DNA of 64,000 nt from Pseudocercospora fijiensis CIRAD86 (Eukaryota; Ascomycota; Dothideomycetes; Mycosphaerellales; Mycosphaerellaceae): positions 3,735,402 to 3,799,401 of the forward strand of contig NW_006921540.1 in assembly GCF_000340215.1 (NCBI RefSeq), written 5' to 3'. Under the pieces are notes generated by a model. It saw only the letters and a program-made list of their open reading frames with translations, ran no database searches and was not told where the DNA came from. Shown here piece by piece: positions 34,005 through 46,700 of the stretch. Each line of letters begins with the position of its first letter. Positions within the stretch are counted from its first letter, which is position 1. The position numbers and the translations under genes were made by a program.

Positions 34005-37000
34005 TTACTATCCTTTTTACTATATAGCCCTATAATAACATTTCTTATTAAACAATAGGTCGCAACGGTACGTATAATATCCCTACCTAGCGGTTTCGAA
34101 AAAGGGGCGGACTCGACGCTAGTTTCTCGTCTACTACCTAGTTTTTTAACTACTAGGTATTATTGCGACTAAGGAGCTCCTTAAGTAGGATACAATTCTT
34201 AGAGCTAGCAAGGGTAGTAAAGGTAGTAGAGCGGCCCCCGCGAGTAGAAATAGTTCCTTCCTAGGAGCCGTCGTCTATGTTTCGAGCGATAAGGCGGTTC
34301 TTACGAGCCTACGGGCGACTAAGAATAATAGGGAGGTCGTTATCCCCTAGAGATATAATAAGGAAGTCGGTTTTATGCTCGACATTAAAGGTAGAGACAG
34401 GAACGGAAGTGCTAATGCCGATAAATTTAGCCCTTCCTCTAGCTCCTCGCATATTTAGAATAAGACCCTTTAAAAGAGCAAGGCTAGCTCGCTATAGGAA
34501 CTTCGCGTTTAGTATATTCCCCTCGGAGCCTTTATTAATAAGAGCGCGGATCTTAAGGCACCTATTAATAGTAATAGTAATATACGGACTAGGAATAAGG
34601 GCGAAGTTATCGTCGACTAATAAGAGGCGAATCTAGCTAGGGTCGATATAGAGCATCTCGTTAGGCAGAGCATCTACTCCGGATAAAATAACCTGTACTA
34701 CGTAGTAGTTAAGTCTATTCCTCCGGCTAATCGAATTAGGGTCCCGGACAACCTCTTCGTTAGCGGCCTCGTATTCCTCGTAGCTTTCTTCCTCGTCGAG
34801 GCTAGTAAAGAACTCCCGGGCGGAGGTAAGGACTAGAATAGGGTAGTCTTTAGGCCGCCTAGGTCTACCCTTCCTAGCAGCTGAGGTAGCTACCCTACCT
34901 ACTATTTCTATAATCTAGTAGGGGATCTTGTCGGTTTTATCCTTTTCTAGCTCCCGAATTCTTATAGTAAGCGCGTTGTCGTTTAGCTAGCGTATAACGA
35001 GCTTTTAACACTCCGGAATGTAGGCGAGGGCCTTAGCATTACTAAGCTACATACCGTTCCTACTAAGGAATTTCTTTACCTAAAAGTCGGGGTCCTTGTA
35101 GTGTTTCTAAAGATTCTTTATAATGTTAGTTGTCTTAGGCTCTTTTCGCGTAGCTCTCTACCGGCTCGGAGGGTTTACCCCCTTCGATAGTTCTTTAGCG
35201 GTAGGCTTCGGGGTAGGCGGTAGTACGTTATCTATTTCCTAATTACTATCCTTAGGTAGGCTAGCGTTACTATTTAAGGATTTAGTAGTAGGCTTCCTAT
35301 AGGTACTAGAGGGGCTAGTAGTAGGGGTTTTACGACTAACCGTTTCCTTAGACTAAGCTCTTGCTCTTAGAGGTAGTAGGCTCGGGGACCTCTAAGTAGT
35401 TCTTCGAGGCTAGGTTTGTTTACGAATTGCTTCTTCTGCCTCGCGAACGCTAAGCCCCTAAACTACGTTACGAATGCCCTTAGTCTTCGCAGTACCTTTC
35501 TACTTAGTAGTAGCTTTCCGGATCCGATTTGTATCGGCAATAGCGGTAACGGGAAGACTATTCCTAAGCGGTGCATCCTAGCTACGAGTATAGGTAAGGG
35601 TATCTATAACTATAGCCGCCTCGTAGTCGCTAAAATCTAGTTCTTTATCGGCCTCCTCGACTATACCTAGATCGTAGGGCCTTTAGTACAGTATAACCCG
35701 CTTAGTAGTAGTAGGGGTAGCAGTAGGGGTAGGAAGGCCGTTCCGAGCATCGTTTAAAGCGATCCCTCCGTAGGGATTTCCCGGAGACCTTAAAGGTAGA
35801 GGGGGAAGAGTAGAAGGAATTATCGGAGCTAGGGCTCGAGGAGTCGGAACTCGAGGGCCTAGTTAAGCTATAGCACTAGGGGCTGCAGTTCGCCTTAGTT
35901 GCTAAGAAGGATAGTTGAATTGTTTTCGAAGGGCTTCTATTCTAAATTTAGGTAGGAAAACAATCTCCTACTAGTAATAGGCTTCGAGGAGAGGAAGTAT
36001 AATAGTAAGCTTTAGGAGGGTAGGACTATTACGGAAGCGGAATAGGGTAGCGTATAGCGTACCTAGGGGCCCGAAATACTACGCTCGGTCTCGAATATAG
36101 TAGAATCCTTAGTCTTATATATACCGATAGGGCCTATAGTTTAGACGAAGGTAGCCTTTAGCTCCGCAATAGTAATAGCGACCCTCTATACTAGGGATAG
36201 ATTGAAAGGCAAAGGCATCGAAGGTTAGCCCTTATACAAACTAGTTGTTGTATATCTAAGTAGTAGGGGTATTATCGCTCTAGAGGGGATAGAGGCGCTA
36301 TAGGGCATACGAATCGGTATTAGTATTAACCGGACCTATAGTAGGGCCTCTCTAATTGTCTCGGGAGAGGACGTGAAGTTTCAGTTCTTAGAACTGCTTA
36401 ATAAGGTCGTCGATACTAGGGTCCGTAACTAGCTTAAGGGCTACCCCCTATCGCTAAACATCTAGGGTAGGGCGTATACTTAGCATTCTTTTCTTAACTG
36501 TCTCTCGTAGCTCTTTCAAATAGCTACTGTCGTTACTAGTAAGGAGCGAGAAGCCCTATCGGCTACGAGCTAGGTCGTACCTAGTACGATAAATCTGTTC
36601 GAAGTCGGTATAGGATTCCTTATCGTAAGGGTAGATGCTACATTTTTCGTAGATCCGAGGTATAATAGTAGGCATAGAACCTCTTAAGCCCTTTAGAAAT
36701 AGACGGCTCCTCGTAACATTGTTAAGAAGCCTCCTTAGTATCCCTTTAGCGATGCTATAGAAGTCCTAGTAAAAGCGAAGGGCATTACTCTTAGCCGTTT
36801 GTCTAGTACATAGCTGCTTAAGGTACTCGCGGGAGTTTAGCCGAACCGCGATATCCTAGTTAGCAAACTCGCGCTTGAACTTCTTTAAGAAGGCTTCCTA
36901 CGTAAGAGGCTTACTACCTAGGAGCCGAGCAACTCGGGGTCGGATACTAGTTTTACAATTGGCTATAAGGAGCTTTACCGTAGTAGCCGTTTCGGCCCTT

Positions 37001-37635
37001 AGATAGTATCGCTTAAGGATAGTAGAAAACCTTTTAATAAAGTTAGTAGCGTTTTCTCTAGTAAAGAGGGGGTTCTTAACGGTCCCTAGGAGGGGCATCT
37101 ACGGCTTTAAGTCCGAGAAGGCCTAAAGAAGACCTTAGAGCAGTTAAGGGGATAGCCCTCCGGTTACCTAGATAAGCTGCTAGGGAACTTCTCGAGTACC
37201 GCCCTCCTAGGTAGTGCCTCCTTAAGCCGCTTCTCTATTTTCTATACTAGTATCCTTATCGCTTCCCGAGGCCGTAGTCCTCTCGGCATCCGAGTTAGTA
37301 TCGAGGTAGTTGCGAATAAAGTTTAGAGGTAGGTCCCGGTAGGTACCGGCATTAGAGGGGGCCTATAAAGGCGGCTCTACCGGGGTAGGGTTGTTATTGT
37401 TTTCTTAGGAGCTTATTTCGTCGATAGAACAAACAATTTATAGAAGGCGATAAACGATTAGAATAAATAGGAAGGATACAGTATCGATAAAATCAGACAG
37501 GTTACTAGGTATGCTTAAGGTAAGGAGGGAGCGTAGACGGGCTATAGCGTACTTTGTAGTGCGTATTACGTCTATATCCTCGAAGCAAGGGGAGGGTAGG
37601 CGGTAGTCCGTATATATATAGAATAAAGGGGGCGG
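34005..37635 (-). pseudogene. B ORF1: Gag and aspartic protease
   Basis: The minus strand contains NPLFTRENATNFIKRFSTIL at 36940-37075, the Retrotrans_gag opening seen also in D (NPLFEGQNATAYVERF). Near its end (about 34640-34290) a retropepsin-like part reads IRALINKGSEGNILNAKF and later LPIILSRPQARKN. This corresponds to the family pattern of an active-site DxGSEGN box (Asp-to-Asn-Lys changes here) and an ILGRPW box. So Gag and protease are in ORF1, while RT starts after the next palindrome. No CCHC knuckle was seen. Confidence 0.8.
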
Positions 37636-37640
37636 CGAAT

Positions 37641-37667
37641 GTTACCTAGCTAGCTAGCTAGCATACC
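37641..37667. repeat. B palindrome 1, upstream of ORF1
   Basis: GTTACCTAGCTAGCTAGCTA plus GCATACC, followed by CTGCTATACC, which repeats the end of the other B palindromes. It separates the leader from Gag. Confidence 0.8.
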
Positions 37668-38155
37668 TGCTATACCCGTTCTAGGCCCCCTTTGTTCTTC
37701 TCCTATTAATTTTTATTAACTCGCAATATACCGATTACGGCACCGCGGAAGGGTCGTAATAGCCCGGAAGGAGGTTTTAAGTTAGGCTCGCGCCGATTAG
37801 CGGAAGGGATAGGGGGCTATCGACTTTTCGGGGTTCTTCGTATCCCTATCTCTAGTTTCTTATAGCGGGCTCTTAGGTTTCTTTCTGTATAGGTCGTTTC
37901 TTATAAGGTCCCGCCTGCTGCAGACAGGTAGGGAGTCGTAACATTCGTAAGCAGTATTTCCTTTTGCTTTGAGTCGGTAACGGTATTCCTTTTGCTTTAA
38001 GTCGGTAACGGTTTATTAGTAGTAGGACGTCTCGATACTACTAAGGTCTTTTTAGCGGTAGTATTATATTAGTAGTGTAGTCCTCGCTCTAGGCGAAGGC
38101 TATAAACGTTTCTTCTTAACTATATATATACCTACACCTTTAAATAAATAAAGAT

Positions 38156-38174
38156 GGCCCTACCTTCGGCTCTA
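38156..38174 (-). other. PBS-like sequence of B
   Basis: On the minus strand TAGAGCCGAAGGTAGGGCC lies a few bases inside the 5' LTR. The same sequence is found inside the 5' LTR of D, though the LTRs are unrelated. If the TAG is a mutated TGG it would match the CCA end of a tRNA, as expected of a primer binding site. Confidence 0.6.
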
Positions 38175-38179
38175 GAAAA

Positions 38180-38523
38180 TGTAGGCGGGACGAGTAGGTC
38201 GTAAGTAGAGGTACATATATAGGGAACTGTATACTATAGGCCTAGTACTTAGTGAACTGCGAGGGGTCGGCGTAGTATTATATACTTCGAAGGGAAGGCG
38301 TTGTAAATATTAGAGAGAAGAGAATAGACGTAGGGAGGGCTACATTACAGCTAGATTAGGTATATTTCCTATGTCTCTCTTGCTGTATGTTGTCGTAGCT
38401 ATGTCTCCTTGTATCGTATGTGTATGTTCTAATTATAAAGGTAGTTATGTATATTCGGATACAAAAACAGGGGAGGGGGGTACAAGTAGGCATACCTATA
38501 CTAAGCCGGGTTTCCCTACTACA
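38180..38523 (-). repeat. LTR of B, 5' copy
   Basis: 344 bp from TGTAGGCGGG to CCCTACTACA. It keeps the canonical TG...CA ends lost in the left copy. Confidence 0.95.
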
Positions 38524-39560
38524 CTACCTCCGGTTTTATCGTAGTTACAATCCTTACGTTTACTAGACGGCTTATTAGGGGTCTCGATACGCGTCGCAAG
38601 CTCTACGAGTTCGTAACGCGTCGTTAGTACTATATAGTATTTAATAATCGCGCTACGAATCGCCGGCTAGAGTTTAACGAGGAGATAGCGGATCCTATAC
38701 TCTTCGCTATAGTCGCTAAGTTAGTCTTCGAGTACTACGAGCTTAAGGGTAAAGCTTTAGACTAACTGTCCCTTACGCTAACGGGCCGCCTTATACTCGA
38801 GGGTTACGTCTAGTATACGGTTTATAGAGTCCCCGACGTAGTCTTAATAGAAGGTTTTAAAGTCCTAGTAGGTATAATTCTATAGGTCCTTAAGGCTGTT
38901 TTTATTATACTATCGCTCCTACGCATCGCCTACGAGGTATATAACACTATAAAGCACCTTGCTTTCGTCCGTATAATAGGTAGCTCCGGACAGTATAAAG
39001 GTAATAGAAAGTTCTTTAAGGAATCGCCTCGACTCCTTAATCGTATCGCCTTTAAAGGGCTTAGGTTCCTTTAGGCGAGGCTTAATAGCCGCAAGACTAG
39101 CGACTACGTAGCTTATACTAGGTATAGGGGCTACGCTTAGCGTACTTCCGGAAAGAGGTAGTCGATACGAGACAGATTTAGCTCTCTAAGATTTAGGCCT
39201 CTAAATCGACTCGTTAGCTAATTCTTCCTCGTCCTCGTCCTCGTCGTCGCCTAGAGATAGGGTCCTCGTAGGACCCTCGCCGGTAGTGCCGCTACTCGGA
39301 GCTAGCGCATCGCCGGCGTCCCTAAGGGTATAAAGACGCGCATTTTCTCGCTTAGCTTCTTAAGCCTACACTTCTAGCCTAAGCACTTCTTGCTTAGCTA
39401 GAAATCGTTCGAGCCGTAGGCGGGTCGCTTCTTAGCGCGCCTAATATTCGGCTTCGTTTTGTTATATCGCCGCGTCGTTTTCTAATACTATAGGCGCTCC
39501 TAATATATTACTCTACGCGTTTCCCGCGCCCGGCGCGTTCGGATCGCTTACGTTTATCTT
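38524..39560 (-). pseudogene. A Gag N-terminal part (Retrotrans_gag)
   Basis: The minus strand reads LKEPKPFKGDTIKESRRFLK followed by YYTDESKVLYSVIYLVGDA and later LEYKAARQRKGQLVQSFTLK, the classic Retrotrans_gag fold of Gypsy elements. Upstream is a Glu/Asp-rich stretch (GDDEDEDEEELANES) and a helical N-terminus. It ends at the B insertion point (CTAC duplication); the zinc knuckle continues at 24513. Confidence 0.88.
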
Positions 39561-39603
39561 TCGGGGTTCTATAGGCCGCTACGAAGGGTAGACGGTTTAG
39601 AAC

Positions 39604-39912
39604 TATAAGAAAATAGGTATATAGCAACGTATAGAACACCCTCTACTAATCGCTATAGTAGAAAGTAGAACTAAACCGTGCCTTTCTTAGAATAGGGCAG
39701 AGCGTTTACTATTAACTAGGCTGCGCATAGATAGCATATATACCGAGCCGGCAACCGAGTATATCCGTACGAGCGACCGAGCTTTTCCGCGTATACGCTA
39801 AGTAGGCTTTGCGCTAGCGAGATAGTACCGCAGTACACGTAATAACATTATATAATTGTTATATAGGCTTGCTAAGGCATAATAGGAGACTTCACTTGCT
39901 TAGGTTCTTATA
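39604..39912 (-). repeat. LTR of A, 5' copy
   Basis: 309 bp matching 18903-19211, followed at once by the GTAAC duplication. A tRNA-type PBS is not obvious directly inside it. Confidence 0.95.
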
Positions 39913-39944
39913 GTAACGTAGTAGAGGTAGGAAAGGACATACGA

Positions 39945-42900
39945 TTATTTAGTCTCGGGGTCGTCTAGCTATAATTCTAGGCGGTCTTTATCGCTAGACT
40001 AGTTAGGTTCCTCGGAGTTAGAGTTAGATAGCTAGAAGTCTAGTTTACTATTAGAATCGGAATCAATATCGGAAACGCTCTATATATAGTTAATCCGTAT
40101 ATAACTCTCCCTTTGTTCTTAAGTTATTCCTAATAGCTTACTAAGACGAATCTAGGGATAGGTATAGTTCTTAGGCAGAATAGGATCTATAATAGCGGTA
40201 GGATCCTCCTCCCGATAGGCATCTAAGGACGGTAGAGGGTCTATAGAGGCACTAACTTCCTCCTCGGTCGGCGGAGGGCGGGTAGGTTCGCGTAACTTAA
40301 CGATCTTCTTTAGATTAGCCCGAGGGTAAGAGTGCTTTAAGGTAGCACTATCTAGCTCCTAAAGAAGGTATACGGAACCCGAGTAAAGGACCTCCTTTAC
40401 TCTATAAGGACCCTTCTACTTAAAGGCTAGCTTATAGGAGTAACTATACTCTAGTTCGGACCGGTATAGAAGGACTATATCGCTAACCTTTAGAGGTTTC
40501 TAATTAATAGCATTATAGTTATTAAAATACTGCTTAGCTTCCTCCCGAAGGCGACGTTATCGAGTAAGACCCTCCTAAGAAGTCGTAGTTATATCCTTAA
40601 GAGCCTTAGCCCGTAGGGTAAGAAGATCTGCCCTAGTACGAATAGACCCCTAATCGTAAACGCCGTGCGTGCGATAGGACAATTTAATAGGAAGAACGGC
40701 GTCCCTCCTAATTATAAGTTCCGCTAGTATAAGTCTAGTCGTATCGATAATAGTAGTTCGGTCCGCCTAGAGAAGGGCTAGGACGCGGGTAGAAATAGGA
40801 ACTAATCTGTCGCTACTATTAGTTATCTTAGATAGGGCATTAATTAACGACCGATAGCCGCGCTTAATAATAGCATTCGACTAGGGATAGTACGGGAAGA
40901 TGCGAACGTTCTTTGCCCTATACGAAACAAGTAGCGCTTAAACCTCCTTAGCTATATTGTTCGTAGCGTTGTCTAAGATAACCTCGTAAGGTGTTCCCTA
41001 GCGGCAAAATAGATCCTTAAATAGGAAGGTAGCTATATTACGGGCATTAATAGTACCGCAACCCTTATAGAAATGATAGGCCTCCGGCTATCGAGAAAGA
41101 CCCTCTCGAATAATATATAGGCTGTTATTACGGCTAAGATAGACCCTATCGCTATACTACCGCTCCCTAACTAACTAGGTAGTAGGGATACGCAGCTCCC
41201 CTAGACGTCGGTAGCTGTTCCTAAAGTTACACTTAGGACAGCTCTTATAGTAGCGGAAGACGTTAGCCTATACGCCGTCCTACTAGTAGCGTCGACGAAG
41301 GACATCGAAGGTACCCTCCGCCGCCCGGTAGCCGAGCTTATCGTAAACGGAACGAAGGATTTCTTATCGGGCTACTAGATCGTTAATAATACGCTAGAGC
41401 GGTATATTAACTATAGCCTATCGCTAAAGGATACGATCCTTAATAAGGAACCTCCGAGAATAGCGAATAATACGACGGTATTAACTCTTTAATAGACTAG
41501 GAGCTCTCTTCGTATAGGTAAGGAAGTAGGCGATATTATAGGAGTCGTCGGAGTAGACCCTATTAAGGATATTATCCCTACCCGGTTCGCCCGCCTTAGT
41601 ATCGTCCTAGTTCTCGCTATTAGTAGTAGGGTCTTCGTTAGGCTAGTTACTAGGTTAGTCGTTAGTAGTAGGCCTAGTAATTACCGGTATAGCGTTAATA
41701 TAGAAGGTAGTAAAGAAGGTACGGTTAATAACCGCGTCGATATCCTCTTCTTCTATTATCTCGGCGATGTCCTCTTCTATAGCAGGCCTTCTAGAAAGGC
41801 TATCCGGCCTAGTATGCTTCTTACTAGGAATATAGAAGACGTCGAAATTAAACAAATAGATCTAGGTAACCTACCGAGCTATCGTAGAGTTAGGTAGGTC
41901 GGAAGCTATATAGTTAAGTTAATAGACTAGCGTCTAAGCGTCGACTTCTAGGCGAAAGAACACTCTAAAGAGCTAAGGCCGGAACTTCTTAAGAGCTTTA
42001 TAGACACTAAGGCACTCCCGCTTGCTAGTATCGTATCGGGCCTCGATTAGTTTCTATAGACCGGACTCGTACCGGATAGGGTAACGTAAGGAGGGCTCTT
42101 TATAATTACACTGTATTAGTATCTCGCCGTAGCCTTCCCCGCTCGAGTCGATAGCAACAATTAGTAGACCTACGCCTTCTAAGTAGTTAATAGAGGTAAG
42201 CGTAGGCGCGCTAACAAGTGCCTTAGTAACCTTGTCCTTAGCGGCTTAGTAAACGGAGGTCTATTTAAACTCTGCATCTTTCTTAAGCAAGGCGTATAGA
42301 GGCTTATATACTAACGCAAAGTTTTCGACCTAGATACGGAAGTAGGAGACTACTCTAAGCTAGATCCGGACATCTTTCTAATAGGTAGGGTCTAGCTAGG
42401 ATACAATCTTTAGGACCCGTATATTGTTAGGATAGCGGCCGTTCTCGTTAGTAACAAACCTAACAATGTTTATACACTTGCATAGGAGCTAAAGCTTTTC
42501 CCTATACACTATTAAGTTAGCCCGCTCTAAGTCGCAGAGGATACTATCGAGGTTCTAGATATGTTTAAGAAAGAACCTCCGAATGCTAGGCTCTACTTCT
42601 TCGTTATTATACCTAGTTTTAGGCCCTTTAATGCCGATATCGTTAAGGAAAGGCATCGTAGTATAAGAAATATAAGCCGCGAGGACTTAGTTTATAATAC
42701 GCACGAACTAGGCTACTAAGTTAGTCGCCCCTTAGGGAAGGGTAGTTTGTCGGTATAGTCTAAGAGGCGTTTCGAAACTAGTTAGGTCTCTACTATTAGG
42801 GTAGAGAGGTATCTAGTCGTAGCCCGAGAACACATTAACTAGCGAAGCTACTATACAGTTAGCAAAGGCTTCTAAGAACCTATTAGTCTCCGAAGGAAGA

Positions 42901-43640
42901 TTAGCATCTCTAATCGTAACTGCGTTAAACTTCTAGGCAGCGTTAATTAGCCGGTACTTCTTTAGTTCCCTAGGAGCTGTCTTCTTCTAAACTAGGAAGT
43001 ATAGATTGCGATACGAGGTATAGGAAGGCTCTAAGGTGCTAGCCTTTATACGCTGCCGTATTATGTCCTTAACTATACCTCTTAGGCTTAGGTTTAGCTT
43101 AAACCCTAGGTAAGCCTAAGGCTTATACTCGATCGTTCGGATCCTCTATAGAGGGGCAACCTCCGGGTTAATCCTACCTAGATACGTAAAGTTATATACT
43201 AATACGGCTTCGCGGTTGTATAGAAGCTCGTATAGCAAATCTAGCTTAAGATCCGAAAGCTCGATGCTAGGTTTGATTTTAGCTAGTCTCTCCGGCGTTA
43301 GCCTTAAACCCCTAGGAATAGTAGAGAACTTTTTTATAATATACCTCTAGTCGTACGGACTATCCCTAGGTGTTAATATCGCTTCGCGGTTAAGGCACTT
43401 TTGTCGCTAGTTAGGATTTCCGCTAGGATTAGACCTATTAGTTATATATACGCTGCCTTTTACGGGCTTAATCTTGTTAGCTACCCTCTTATATAGGGTA
43501 TATATACTAACCGCTCGTAATACCCGAGCCCTCTCCCTTTAACGTTAGGCCCGGAGATTAGCGCAATAGAACAGCGCGTAAACTTTATTAGAAGTCTCCT
43601 TAAGTCGGTAGGTATATAGCTAGTAGTCCTAATTTATAAT
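39945..43640 (-). pseudogene. D ORF2: RT-RNaseH-integrase polyprotein
   Basis: On the minus strand RT shows YRLINAAQKFNAVTIRDANL, SGYDQIPLY and the catalytic box MPFLNDIGIKGPKTRY (first Asp mutated to Asn) at about 42600-42660. RNase H ends with FNFDVFYIPSKKHTRPDSLS near 41810. Integrase follows (FLFKDLFCRQGTPYEVILDN; FPYYPQSNAIIKRGYRSL, where the catalytic Glu appears as Lys) at about 41050-40860. The frame ends at a TAA at 39945-39947, just before the small hydrophobic ORF and the A insertion. RIP stops are frequent. Confidence 0.88.
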
Positions 43641-43661
43641 TCCGGCGAAAACGTTAGATTC

Positions 43662-43688
43662 CTAATAACACTCCCGGGGTATTATTCG
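43662..43688. repeat. D palindrome 2, between ORF1 and ORF2
   Basis: A near-palindrome with core ACTCCCGGGGTATT and AATAA/TTATT arms. It lies about 75 bp after the end of Gag-protease and just before the RT ORF. Confidence 0.8.
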
Positions 43689-43765
43689 ATCGGCGCTCTA
43701 ATTAGTTAGTTCGGATTCGGGCTCGGGTAGATCCGCTTCCGGCGGCGATAATTGCGATAGCATTA

Positions 43766-46700
43766 TTACCGAGATTCGTATACTAGGTTATCGTTGCCGT
43801 GTTGTTATACTCGCTATCGCTTCGAGCATTCGCCTCCTTAGTATAGAGCCTAGAAACTTGCCTTAACGTACGGAGCGGCGCACCTCTAGATATAACCTAT
43901 TTAAGCTATACTAACTTATAGCGTAGATTGCCGGTCTTATAACCGCGCTATAGCGTTTCCCGAAGAGCGCTTAGAAGTAGCAAGGATATCCTTATAGGAC
44001 TTGTAGCTAGTGTTTCCGATATAACTAGTAAATACGACTCGGTTACCCTTCTAGTTAGCGATAGTTCCTTCCTAGGAGCTATCGTCGTAGTTGTACTAGA
44101 CACCCCGGGTTATATAAGACTATAGACGACCTAGAATAATTAGCGTGTTCGGGTTAGCGGCAATTTAGAAGGTAAAGGAAAAGTATATGCCGAAAGCGTC
44201 TACTATAACATTATAGTAGGTACCTACTAGCGCAACCTCCCTATTTACTCCCTATATACTAAGGGAAATATCTCTGTTTATTAGCAGTCGGAGCTGTTTA
44301 GCCTAGCGCTTACTTATAATAAGTGACTCTAAACTATTATTAAGCATTGCTAGCAACTACTAACTATAGCTTCCGATAGTAACTTAAATATAGATAGTAG
44401 GAACGACGGCGAAGGAACGGGTAACTACGGAAAGGTCTATATTATTAGGGATAGAGTAAAGCTCCTTAGGTCGAGGAGGTCCCGCTCGACCGATTTATTA
44501 GCTAGTAAATCGGATAGCCTTAATAGAAACTAAAACCGAAGTAGGGTCGGTATTATTACTATCCCCTCGGCCTATCTCCTTAATCCCCTCTTCGTTAGTA
44601 TCGTCGATAGTCTCCTAGCTCTCGTAGGTTACTAATTCGCCTTCTACTAACTCCTTAGCCCCTAAAAATTTAGGAAGGAACTATAGGGAAGAGACGTCGA
44701 TATAGTCCTCTCGCCTCTATTTGCGTCGGAGGGCTATAAGGTCTTTTATAAAGGTAGCATCGTTAGGAATCTAGCTCTAGAACAGGTTAGTAGGCAAACC
44801 GTATACTAGAAGCTCTCCTATAGACACGTTAGACTTAAGGTCTAGGAACTATAAAGCCTAGAAGAGAGCATTTGCCTTTATATCGTAAGAGTTAGTAGGC
44901 CCGGCACTATACTTCTTTATATACCTATTAAAGCGAAAGCTCTTTAGGTCGGCTAACTTTCGTTTGTAGGCTAGCGGGTTAGCTAGGCCTAGGGTACTAC
45001 TAAGGTCGGTAGTATTATCCTCTATATCGATATCTAGAGTCTCTAGGACCTCCGGAGTAGCTATACTAGCTCGGGTTACACGGTCTTTAGCTATCTAGAG
45101 TGTCTTAGTCTTAGCGACTGATTCTCGCTGTTTCTTAGCCTTATTAGCTGCCTGCTTCTTAAGTATCCTAGTAGGGGCTGCCGCACTAGGGCGGGTAGGG
45201 TTCTACGGGCTCTTACCCTTGCCCTAGGACTAGGTTTAGGACGACTGAGTTTAGGACCTTATAGTAGCGTAGACATCTATACTGTTCTTAGTAACCGCGT
45301 AAACATTAGTAACTGCGTCCGGGTCCTAAGACACAAAGTTAACTTTAATAGGCTTAGTAGTACCGTTACTGCTCCGCTCCTTAACCTATTTTGCCCTAAC
45401 CTTCTAAGTTTCTCGTTTAGCAATAGCGGCGAGGGTACTATTCCTAGTATCCTTAAACTCGATCTTGCTACTATACTTCTTCTCTAGAAGACTCCTAAGT
45501 TAAGGCAGCTTCGGGGCTCTACGATCCTACTCGAAGTTAATCTTATCGCCGGTGTCGGTATAGTAGAACCGACTATTTACTTATATAACGAGCTTCCTCT
45601 TAAGAAGCTCTTTCTAGATAGGGTAGTCTAATTAAACATATTTAAAACTACCGTATATCTAGCACTTGCTATCTAAGTTAGAATAGATCTTTCGTATAGC
45701 GTAGACGTTAACTAAAGGGGCCTTAGGGTAGTTAGGATCGGAAATCTAGTAGACTAGTAGCACATCCTTTAGTATACTAGTATTAATAACCTCCCTAACT
45801 CGCTATAGTGCTTTCGCATTAAGGTTAAGCTAGGCTAGGGACTTAGCTAAGTCCGTAACGTCCTAAGAGTGCTTAGTAATAGTAGGAGTTACGGTCTTAG
45901 GACCGCTCTACGACTTAGGAAGGAACTTAGGTCCTCTGCTTCCCGAGGCGTCGCTCTTTACCTAAGCTAGGTTATTCCTATCCTCGCTGTAAATGAACTT
46001 CTTCGCATCGGCGGAGCTATTAATATCGTCCTTAACAGCCTCTAGAACCTCTTTATACTTCCTAAAGGTCTCGGGATTAGCTTCGCTAAGCTTGTAGCAA
46101 CGGAAGACACGCTTAGCTATAGACTACGGTAATCCTTTAAGGAGTAGCCTCGTTCTCTAAGAATTCTCGAGGTCCTACTAGTTAATGCCGTCCGCTAACT
46201 TAATAAACTCGCGGATATACTCCTTTAGGTCGTTATCTTTAGTGCGCCTCTCTATATAGAGGTTCTTAAGCTACGTACGACTGCCTTTAATACGACGGCT
46301 ATCGCGATCCCGATACTCCCTTATAAAGGCCTATTTAAAGACCTCCTAGTCGGTATTAGACTTGTCGTCCTTTTCTAGGTAGCTAACTAGGGTTCTAAGG
46401 GTTCGGTAAAGCTTAGTAATAGTAGTCCTCGTAAGGGACCGGACCTTGTACTAGTCCGACTCCTCTTCGAGTCCGTACTCGGTTAAGTTGTTCTTAAAGC
46501 GTTCTACGTACGCCGTAGCGTTCTACCCTTCGAATAAAGGGTTCCTACTACTTCCCGGCTCTAGCGGGCGACGCCTATTCTAACGGAGAAGGTTAGTTTG
46601 CCCTTAAATTATCTTTATAACGACATTATAGAGAGCCTCGGGCGTAGAAGGCTCGATAGCCCCTAGTTCGATAGCGCTTATAACAACTGGTCGTCGCCTG

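Larger units (their letters stand above)
24514..38523 (-). mobile_element. Element B: 14-kb Ty3/Gypsy-type LTR element, three large ORFs, innermost
   Basis: Direct 344-bp LTRs (24514-24857, 38180-38523) with terminal TG...CA visible in the right copy and a 4-bp duplication CTAC. It interrupts the Gag gene of A just before its zinc knuckle. Minus-strand order: LTR, PBS-like sequence shared with D, palindrome, ORF1 (Gag-protease), palindrome, ORF2 (RT-RNaseH-integrase with a long C-terminal extension), palindrome, ORF3 (unknown), palindrome, LTR. As the youngest insertion it is still fully RIP-mutated. At 14.0 kb it is about twice the usual size of a Gypsy element. Confidence 0.92.
18903..39912 (-). 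mobile_element. Element A: chromodomain Ty3/Gypsy (chromovirus), split by B
   Basis: Identical-length 309-bp LTRs (18903-19211 and 39604-39912) flanked by the perfect 5-bp duplication GTAAC (18898-18902, 39913-39917). The span is 21.0 kb including B; the element alone is about 7.0 kb, a normal Gypsy size. Minus-strand order: Gag with CCHC knuckle, protease region, RT, RNase H, integrase with HHCC and a C-terminal chromodomain. A polypurine tract precedes the 3' LTR. An extra antisense spliced gene lies between pol and the 3' LTR. LTR terminal TGTAAG...CTTACA is an inverted repeat, mutated to TA at the 5' edges. Confidence 0.93.
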
